Origin: Bolinopsis microptera
Lineage: Eukaryota; Ctenophora; Tentaculata; Lobata; Bolinopsidae
DNA length: 64,000 nucleotides
Direction: 5' to 3'
Assembly (NCBI RefSeq): GCF_026151205.1
Contig: NC_087080.1
Span: forward strand, 1,606,879-1,670,878
A program made the translations under genes and the position numbers. The notes beneath the pieces are model-generated. The model had not been told where the DNA came from. It was given only the letters and a program-made list of their open reading frames with translations, and made no database searches. Positions 51,131-61,200 of the stretch are shown piece by piece (position 1 is the first letter of the stretch; every line of letters starts with the position of its first letter).

Positions 51131-51529
51131 AATAAAGTCCGATAAGGTATGTCATGAGCTTGTAATACAAAGTGATCGAGAAAAAGGATACACTGTCAAA
51201 ACAGTAACCACAAACCAAATCTTGAAGAAACATTCTGATAAGAAAATGTCGAGTTTGTAATATAAAAGTAAAACGATTGAGCATATAATTATAATATACT
51301 CAATCGTTTGTATATTAAGTATAATTATATGCAATATGTATCTATATTATATTTTAAACTTGACGAAATCCCCCGACCAATACAAAAACCGACTCTCTGG
51401 CGTGGCCAATTTCAGCTCGCAAATGTGAAATGGAGTTGAACTTGAACGCGACATAATTTTGTTAAATTTGGCGAGATGTTTTGGTTCCCCGATTTAGCGT
51501 AAATTTAAGGTAGCCCTGTTTAGAGCTTT
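51131..51529. other. Upstream flank of DXO-like paralog 1
   Basis: AT-rich, includes an inverted CAATCGTTT pair near 51270-51308. No gene. Confidence 0.4.
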
Positions 51530-52160
51530 TTAATAAAACAAATATTTTTTAATAAAACAAATATTTATTTTTACGGCACAATCAAACAATATCAATAATA
51601 AATAAATCAGGGGAGGTTTGAAGAGGTTTCAAGTGCCGAAGGCCACTGCTTATCTTTAGGATTTGAGAGTGACCTGTGCTTGAAACCCCCTCAACCATCC
51701 ACTACGTCAATATAAAACTTATTATACAAATATAGAAAAATATAATTATCTAAGCTAAAATTGCTTATTGGTCTAGTTTGGTGACATAGGAGAGCCCAGT
51801 TGAGTTTTAGTTTAGGTTTATGTTTTAAATCATAGTTTGAAAGGTTAGCCATGTTTCATGGCAGAGAGAGATATCATGTGTGCAGAGCCGTACCAGATGT
51901 AGAATTTGAGATATAATATAGATTAGTTACCATATATTAGGGTCACCTCGATTTTGGAGGGATAGCAAGTGCTTTTTAAGGTTAGATTTAATAATACCTG
52001 ACGAGGCTGATAAGTCTGAATTTTTGGAAGACCCCGGGATTATTATCCCATCTACATTAGCATCACATATTTCTACTCTAAACCCTTGGAGTTGGTGTAG
52101 GGCTCATCGAATATATCTCGGAACACGGGAGGACCTGCCAGTAATTTATTTTTAAGTTAA
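51530..52160 (-). pseudogene. Probable 3' fragment of another LINE
   Basis: Minus strand codes HQLQGFRVEICDANVDGIII, then KSNLKKHLLSLQNRGDPNIW and a stop, resembling the extreme C-terminus of LINE RT proteins. A ~400-bp tail of AATAAATA type follows. One in-frame stop precedes it. Confidence 0.35.
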
Positions 52161-53780
52161 ATGTTGAAATTCGTCCGTAACGGTAAAGTATGTTTCATCG
52201 TACAAAATGTGTTCAAAATGTGTATATTATAAACTTAAAGCATGATGTCAGAGAGATCAGGAAAGCGAAAATTACTGTTAGATAATATCTAAATATCGAG
52301 AAGAAGCCTTGGATAGCATTACCATAGCTGTATATACTACACTTTCAAAGTATTAATTCACCTTAAATTTTCGAAAAAAGTTGCGTACAAATTCAAAATT
52401 TCTGATGGAAACGAAACAGCGCGCAAAACGAGGTCGACTGACTGAAACATTTTTCACGTGCAATGCGCGTGCCACAGTCTTCTTGGCACCATTTTACTGA
52501 AACTCTGGTTGTTTTGCGATTAATTTGTAGCTCGAGTTATATTTCAAAGTGTGTGCGGGTTGGCGTGTTTCTGACTTGTCCTATAAGTATATTATTATTA
52601 TTGCGTTTATCAAATACACGGATATATTTGTAAATAATCCATACTTCCCATACTTATTACTTTATGCTATCGTTTGAAAAAGTTATTTGTACATAGATTC
52701 CAGAAGTTTCCATGATTGCATTATTTCGATACAATTTATGATAAGCTTTTGAAAACAGTCCGACGCTGAGCCCAAATTTCAGCAAAATAACGCCGTTTTT
52801 TTCTTCGGACACTTTTTTGATTCAAGGCGGTTTTCAAAAGGCGATATCTCAGGAATCCAAGATTTTCGACAATTATGCCTGTGTGCTCTGAGATCAGCAT
52901 GGCTATATCTAACTAATGATACCAAAAATTTGTAAATCCGAGAAACTAAAAATGTTTCGATGACGACCTACAACCTAGTTGAAACCTAGCCATTTTTAGA
53001 AGGGTTGTAAAAAAAAGGATACGAATAGAATATAGCAATTAGCATTCTCCTAGTCCTATGATCATGGTATAAATGTCCGTTATGTAAAAGTTGTTCTCTC
53101 ACTCTCGTTTACGTTAATATAATGTAACTTACCCATTGTGATAACTACCCATGCGATAACTACCCATGATGCATGAGATAACTATGTTCTCTCATGGGTC
53201 CTACATTTAGGCTGTGATTAACAGGTAAATAGTGGTGTGATAACTCCTGATCTCCCACTGGTGTTAACAAATGTTTAATGCCGAATAAATGTTGTAATGA
53301 GGACTAACCTATTATAACCTAGGTATGATATCTAACGAAGCAATGAACTATATACAGAAAAGCAGATTAATTTCATTCATGGTAACTAGATAAACTGCAA
53401 GCTTTAGGATGCCACATCAGCATTTATCGTGAAAAAACGGTTATCGATGCAAGCGCAGTAAATCCACAGCCAAATAATTATAACCAAAGCACATTTGATT
53501 AAACGAAGTTCTCACTGCAGTAATATCTTATACTTATAGTTCCTTATCAAAACAAGATAAGGATGCGTCCTCTAGCTCTAGAAAGTTTGACTCTGGAATA
53601 TTATAAATATATGTAGATTGTACTTGTAGAATATTATCGGTCATTATTTTCCGATGTAAATGCTGCGTTCGCTAGCATCATTTCGTATGAAACTCGTCAA
53701 ACTCGTTCATGGATAAAACATGTTGTCACACTCCAAGCAGTGATGTAAGTATAACTGCTTATTCTTACTTCGCATCGAGA
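52161..53780. other. No gene recognised
   Basis: AT-rich sequence; a short imperfect hairpin with ACCCATGATGCATGAGATAA and its partner near 53160-53210. Confidence 0.45.
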
Positions 53781-53789
53781 TCGTTGCTC

Positions 53790-54170
53790 TGCTAATTCGC
53801 AGAAAAAAATCAACAAATTTCGTCAAATTACGCGACTTTTACACTGACTTACTCTTAGTCTTACCGAAGCTCCAAAAGCCGCGCATCATTAAATATGGCA
53901 CCATGAGTGGCGTAACGTTGCCTGTTGGCCCCCCCCCCCCCCCCCCCCCCCCCGTCGAAAATGTGCCCCCTGTTGGCGCCTCTCCCCTTTTGGCGCGCCT
54001 CCCTAAAATTGAACAAATTAGGTGATCTTAGAGGATACGCCGGTAATTGTAAATCTCTAAAAAGTATGTTTCTAGAGCAAGAAACGCAGTTTTATTTTGC
54101 TAATAGTACTAGTAGTAGTACCACAGTTAAGTTTTTCGAAATTGTCCCACATTCAAACGACAATTTTGCG

Positions 54171-54201
<31 letters not shown>

Positions 54202-54370
54202 CACAGCGGGGTAAGCGGGGCCCTTCGTTACGCCACTGTATGGCACCTAGGTGAAACTCGTTGATCATTCCAAAAAGGTATGCTATGAACATTGAACAAT
54301 TTGGTATTGTGAAAAGGCTCACACTCTCTAGAAAACAATGGTACAAAATTTTGAAAATCCAAGTAAGTTT
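53790..54370. repeat. Dispersed repeat copy interrupted by a poly-C element
   Basis: Matches 15290-15530 (CGTCAAATTACGCGACTTTT, ATCATTCCAAAAAGGTATG). The match resumes after the inserted element. Confidence 0.65.
53905..54238. mobile_element. 334-bp poly-C-flanked MITE
   Basis: Inverted ends GAGTGGCGTAACG and CGTTACGCCACTG; flanking TATGGCACC on both sides is the likely target duplication (two extra bases AT on the left). Long C runs lie just inside both ends. Core matches 32823-33060. Confidence 0.7.
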
Positions 54371-55111
54371 ATTTTTTATCATGCCCTCCTAAATAGAGTA
54401 GCAAGCTAAGCAATCACGTGCATTAAGGGGGATTTCATTTCACTGTTATGTCATGTATGTGTTAACTGTTAACGTCGTTATGTAACTTACTAGCTTGCTA
54501 GTTTATTGCTCGATTATCTGATCTCACTGGCATGGATGTGATTTTTACAATAATGTAAATATATTGTTTGCTCTAATTCTATTAAAATGAAGATAAACAC
54601 AAATTGTGCGCTAATATTTTACATATTTTTTACTGTTGTCAACTAACTTCAATTTTACAGGATCGTTTAACAAAATACATTTACAATTATGAATAAGTTT
54701 ACTTGGCGACCCCAGGCTATAACTAATAACTATAAGTTAAAGTATAATGTTCATAAATAGAGATTCGGCGGAATGACAGGCTGAGCGCCGCCCAGTACAC
54801 AGTAACAATTAGTTAGATGAAATCAATCGCCAAATTGCAAATCAATCTTAACAATTATGAATTACAAATTAAGTACTTTTCCCAAGAATCTGAAATCGAT
54901 ACCTGCATGGCAGTTGATCGTTAAACTTAATAGTTCTCAATGTGATTCATGACCACATATGGTAGAGCAAGGATTTCAATGTTCAGTAATTCGGCAACGG
55001 ATATCCAGAAGTATTGATTAAACCGAAATTAATGATGTGGTTATGCAAATCAGTTAGTGTTACTTCATTAATATACCCATTTCTCAATTATATCAATTAA
55101 TAGTAACGTTC
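54371..55111. other. Spacer with one dispersed repeat copy
   Basis: 54708-54795 is a further copy of the CGGCGGAATGACAGGCTGAG family. The rest is AT-rich; it would include the 3' UTR of the gene ending at 55112. Confidence 0.45.
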
Positions 55112-55271
55112 TCATCCGTTCCTGAACCGAAGACTATTGACATCGTACCACGTGACATCATCATCAGTTTTATTATCGCCCGTTCCATTAGGAGTATCTA
55201 GATCCAGAGGTTTCACTTTGCAGCCTCTACTTTTAGTTTCCCGCTTCTTTTCCGTGAACATTATCGGCGAC
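55112..55271 (-). CDS. Third host gene, last exon
   Basis: Acceptor GACCTCAG at 55272-55273, 160 nt ending in TGA. Contains TEKKRETKSRGCK and a DNKTDDD acidic run. Confidence 0.45.
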
Positions 55272-58200
55272 CTGAGGTCGGAGTTGTAAAATAATAACGT
55301 CATATATTGCAGGATCTATTGTTACGGTTAATAAAGGTTCTGTTTTAGTATAAGGTGCCAGGATTTCAAAGTGAACCAAGACACGCACATATTAATTATT
55401 TTTAAATATAACATTAGTGTCCCACTACTTCTCCCTCTGCCACACAGAAATTAATTTAAGTTGAGACAATGAAAATGGCTTAAAGACTACAAGATTTCTG
55501 TGTTGAAATTCAAGATGACGGATGGTCAGTTGTAGAACAAACTACCTCAGTTTTGTGGATTTTTTCTCCTTCCGTCTCCTTCTAGACCCACTCATGTCCA
55601 GTGCACCGTCAGCTATGTTGGTCACCATATCCTCCCAATCAAGCATTCCTGGGATCCCTGAAAAAGTAATCTGTTCACTTCATCTGTGTTCTGTATCAGT
55701 GCATGCTCGTAGCCTTTTTAATGGCTGTGTGTAAACTGATTACGGAGCGCGGGTTACAAATTTTCCAAAACGTGATTATGTTATATGTGACCGACCCCTG
55801 CTTATGATCATGTTCAAGTCTACCGACAACTGAAGTACTGAACACTGATTCTGGCGTTTTCCATGAACTGGGATGTTGAAAACTGGGAATGTTATTTTAT
55901 TTGTGTAAAATTATTCGATATATTATTAGTATTAATATTACTTTTAGACACTTTGCGGTGAGTATAATTATTGACGATTTCTACTTTTTAGGACACAACA
56001 AAAATTGTGTCATATTCGCCTTGGTTTCGAGGGAAGAGTAAGTCTAATTAGACCACCACCTCTGTAAATTACATGAATATTATTAAACTGTTTCTAAGTT
56101 GAGCAGAATTTCACTGATGTTCAGCTGACGAAGATGATGCTCAGATAACTCATAAGGACAGTGCCACGATTTACGGTAATCTATATTATATATTGGCTGC
56201 ATGATTTAAATTGTATGTCATAGGAAATGGTGACAAACTTGAAAATCTTTTTACATAAATCTCAATTTTAAAATATTTATTTAATCAATCGTTAATTTTA
56301 TCAAACAAATTACATTTTTGAGTCTTCCATTTTATACGTAGTCAACAGTCTACAAACTGTACAATTTTCATTTTTCCATCCATGTCAATTAAGGTCCATA
56401 CCAGTCCAATACCAGTCAAATTCGTCAGGACATACCAGTCCAATTCGTTAATGTTGGCTATATTACAGTCTGCAGCTGTGCTATGACCCCATCACCCGAC
56501 ATCTTCTTAATCCTCTGGAAAACTCGCCTTCACAATCCTCACCAAATCATCTTGCTCCCCAGGAACGAGTTTCACAGGATCATTAAATACCTGACCATCA
56601 TAAGTGAGACTATACGTCATACCATTACATGTTTTATCTTGCACCCAACACAGCAGCTCCTTTAGGAAGGATAGCATGCATTCCGGTTGCCACATGTTTG
56701 TTCCAATCTCCTCCAGATCTTTCATCGTGAATTTCTGTATTTCTTTGAGGTCTCCGTCTTCTGTTCTGAATCCAATGTAGACTTTGTCTATGCCGAGAGG
56801 AGCACAGTGAGCCCAAAACTTCCTGGTTTTGAATCTTTCAAAATTTACATGCTGCTTATCTGTTTCAATTACTGGGGCTGTTTTAAACTCTACGTAGTTC
56901 TCCAGGACATCCTGGTGATCCCCGGGTAATTGACAGCCGATGCTAGAGTTGGTGAGCAGCTTCAGAGACCCTATTTGGACAAGTCGTGGCATCCTGACAT
57001 CAACATCTTGGCAAGCGTATCCTGGCGTTCTCCTCCCTCCCGTCCTCATCACATCCTCGAATACTTTACCCATCACTAAAAATTTACCTCGCAGTAGATA
57101 CGCCTGACCATCGTGTTGTTCGTCATCACTTTCAAGGTACAGGGTGTTGCTGTACTTGTATAATTTAAGCTTCCACCCCTGTCTTCTATTGTAGGGAGTC
57201 TGACATAACTTTTTAATCAAGCTCCTACCAACCACTATGTCAACCTCACACATACTGTAATTCACAGCTTCAGCCCATCTCAAGATTTTATCAACCGAGG
57301 AGTAACCCAGACTCGGCTGGGGAGGTGCTTCAGTTCTCAAACTCAGTGGTAGTTGAGCGGGAACTTCTAGTTGAGGAATTCTGCACATTTCGGGGATATC
57401 GTCACCAGAGTGTACTGACCACACTGGAGAGTTAGAATTAACCCAAATATCAGGGACACGAATGACTACTCCAGGATTTAAGAAACTAAACTTTTAACAC
57501 TGAAAACATTCAGATTCTTGCCAAATATATTTCGATTGTAGTCATCTCCAGTGACATTGAACCTAAAAAATGTTAAAAGGTTAGTGAAACTCAAACCGTT
57601 ACAAAATTAATAATCCGAAAAAGGTATCATTACTCTGCACCTTTTCAAAAATCTATGAGAAACTCATGCACAGAAGAGTCCTTGACTTCCTGGAGCGACA
57701 TAGCACTTTATTTGAAGGACAATACGGTTTTCGGCCGGGTCGGTCGTGTGAACATGCGCTCCTTGATGCAACCAACACGATTAGACACAACCTCTCCAAA
57801 AAAGAGGTCTCTCTACTCCTCCTACTTGATTTTAGCAAAGCGTTTGATGTAATTTCCCACGATATTCTCTTAGACAAACTGTATCATTATGGCATAAGAG
57901 GACTAGCACACCAATGGTTCAAGTCTTATCTAAGTTCCAGGAGTCAGTATGTTTCAATAGGGGGCACAAATTCCTCCTCACAGTCCATGAGACACGGAAT
58001 GCCGCAAGGCAGTATTCTAGGACCTTTACTTTTCATAATATATATCAATGACATGCCAAAAATCAAATCGTACGCTAAATTTGTTTTATATGCTGACGAC
58101 GCAAACATAATTATCTCAGGTAAAAATCATCAAGAAATACTACAAAAGATGACAGAATTTTCACCTTTATTGATAAACTGGGTAGATCAAAATGGTCTTT

Positions 58201-61200
58201 CGTTAAACCTTAAGAAAACGTGCTACATGCTCCTCTCACCCAACAGAACCTCAACACCTGACGTAAATATTCAAATTGCAGGCACCACTATTGAGCGAAA
58301 AACTGAGGCCCGATTTCTTGGCGTAATTGTTGACGAAAAATTGACCTGGACCAGTCACATTACTGCTCTTAAAGCGAAAATGATGCGGTATATTGGTATT
58401 ATGTACAAAATAAAAAGTCGGCTGCCGATTAAAGTTAGACTCCAGATATACCAAAGCTTTGTACAGTCTCATATAAACTATTGTTCATTGATATGGGGTT
58501 TTGCTGCAAAAAGCCATATAGATGCTTTATTCAGCAAACAGAAGCAAGGAATAAGGGCTATTATGCCTGGCTTCGTAAACTACTACTTTAAGGAAGGTGC
58601 CTTACCACAACACACAAAGCCATTTTTCAGTGAACATGAAATTCTCACTGTGCATGGTCTTATCGTTTACAACTCAATTATCTTGATGCATAAAGTTAAA
58701 AACATGCCACAATTAGTCCCCAAAAACATCTCTCAAGCTTTTCCCGCCGACATACCCACAAAACTTTCTGATCACACGTCAGCCTGCTCCTGGCTCCAGT
58801 TATACGGGAAAAGACACTTTCAAAACAGTATTTTCTACAAGGGACCACTGCTCTCTGTCTTCGCAGACAAAGCAGACGTTACTACACTTCCGACATTATT
58901 TTCGATAAATCTGTTCAAGACTAGTGCCAAGAAAATGCTACTTAATCTCCAAAGTGATGGTGATGTTAACGAGTGGCAACCATTCCTACTGCACAATGTT
59001 CCTGGCCTAAGACAGTCTAGACGTGAAATTTAAACTTTTAACATTTAACCTGAATCGAATTTCAACTGAAACGAATATAATCTAAGTTTAAATTAAGTCT
59101 ATTGTCTAATTAATGGCTTGCAACAGGGAGCAGTATGAAAATCACACAACCCAGCACATAGAAACTACACTAAATGACACAAATTTAAATAACAACTTGC
59201 AATTACTGACTACCAATATAATAACCGCTCGCATAACTACCCCCACTTAGCGTAGATAAGCAAGCATTTCACTGCCGCTAAATTCTTCTTCCATACATTA
59301 ATCTCAATCGCGCACTCATAATTACTGTAAGCGCTGAGTTACCGGCCAAAATCATTAATCACTGATGGTAAAATTTTGCACAAAATTTTAAAAACAATAG
59401 TCCAAGCTGTTCAGTGCAATTCTAAACTTCTTAACCTATAGGTTATGGATGTGTAATATCATGTGTAGCGTGAAGCGTTGTGTTTTTAAATCTGTAGTTC
59501 ATAGTACTTCATGATCACAGTGTACTTTTTGATAAACCGTGTGCAGTGCCCTTTCCAGAGGGTTTTTTTTAATTTTTTTAAAGAATTCTTTAACGTTACT
59601 ATTTTCTATCTATTACTGTTTGTATTATAATTTTGAGTAAACATTAATCGAGTAAACCGCTCGATTCCCAATCAGGTAAAAAGATCATATTAAGGTTTAT
59701 GGAATATAGGTAATCCAAAGGGATTGACAGTATTAAGGCCAAAAGGTCTAAGAGAATTAAGCAAATGTATGTAGTTATTTTCTTTTACTTCAAGTGTACT
59801 GGGACTGCAATTCTCTAAAATAAAAGTTCTAAAAGTTTCATTAAAATCTGTATGTACTCCTAAACCGTGGTCAATCAAGTGAACTCCTAGGCTATACTCA
59901 TCACTAGTAATATCAAATGCTCTACCATCAACGATTTCATAAAATTTGGACCTGTATCCGTCCATCCTTTTATGCAAGCTATTAATAGTCCTACCCACAT
60001 AGTTTTTCTTACAAATCGAACACTGTACAAGATAGATGATGTTATAGGTCTTGCAACAACCAGGGGCTGATTTGATCTTTTTGCCATTTGATGTGATGGA
60101 GTCCTTATTCATGATCATTTTACAACACTTGCAGTTTCTTCTGTGACAGGGTTCAGTTTTACCATGTTTAGCACCTAAGGCAAGCTGTTTAGATGTAACG
60201 AGGCGAGATCTAAGTGTAGATCCCGTTTTCTTTACAAACTGAAACAGTTTATCTTTTCCTTTCGGTGCTGTGGTGGAGTTTGTGGCTTGCTGACTCTCAC
60301 TTTCACTAAAACTACGAGTTCGTCTCAAGTGACCTTCGTATTTCTGGACAACATTCACCAAGTCATTGTCACTTCCATAACTGGAGATGACTCTGATTGG
60401 TATGGCTGATAGCGGGGATTGTTCATTAGGCTCGACCGTACTCTTCCTGACTAACACTCTTTCCATGCCAAGGACTTTGTTAGCTATGTTGTCAGCCATT
60501 TTACTAGGGTATCCTGATTCATGAAACGCCCGTTTGAGAATGTTAAGCTGGGTCTCTAATCTCTCCTTTGAATTGATTATCCTCCTGAGGCGTAAACACT
60601 GGGAGTATACAATTCCTGAGAATATGTGATTGGGGTGACTACTGCTGAAATGTAGGTAGGACCTGGAGTCTGTTTCTTTTACGTATAGATCAGTTTGAAG
60701 CTCTCCTTGATGGTCGAAAGTAAACTGTACATCTAGAAAACTGACATATTCAGCTGTATTTTCTGCTTGGAATTCATCTATTTCAAGGCCATCGGGAGCG
60801 ATGTTTTCGTTGACCTTCTTTATCCATTTATCCATGCTGAAAACTGTCTGGTAGTACCTGTAAACTGACCTGCTCCGTCGTCAATATATCTCTTAACAGA
60901 TGCTACTTGGTCCATTAGTGTGGGGTTTGAGTAGACTTCCTTGTTAAGGACATAAAACACAGCGATGTTTGCCAGTTGAACACATAGAGAACCTCCAGTA
61001 GGTACACCGTGTATTTGTTTGTACCAAGCATTCTCGAAAAAACCTATAGATGATTTTAGGCTGTGGTTCACCAAGTCAATTAGCCAAGCTTTGAAGTTCA
61101 TAGACCAGTCGGGTCTTAATTGGTCCATGGCAAATTCAAGAGCTTCAATGACAAGGGAGGGGCTGAGTGAGTCGTAAAGGCCCTTGAAGTCAAAAGTAAA

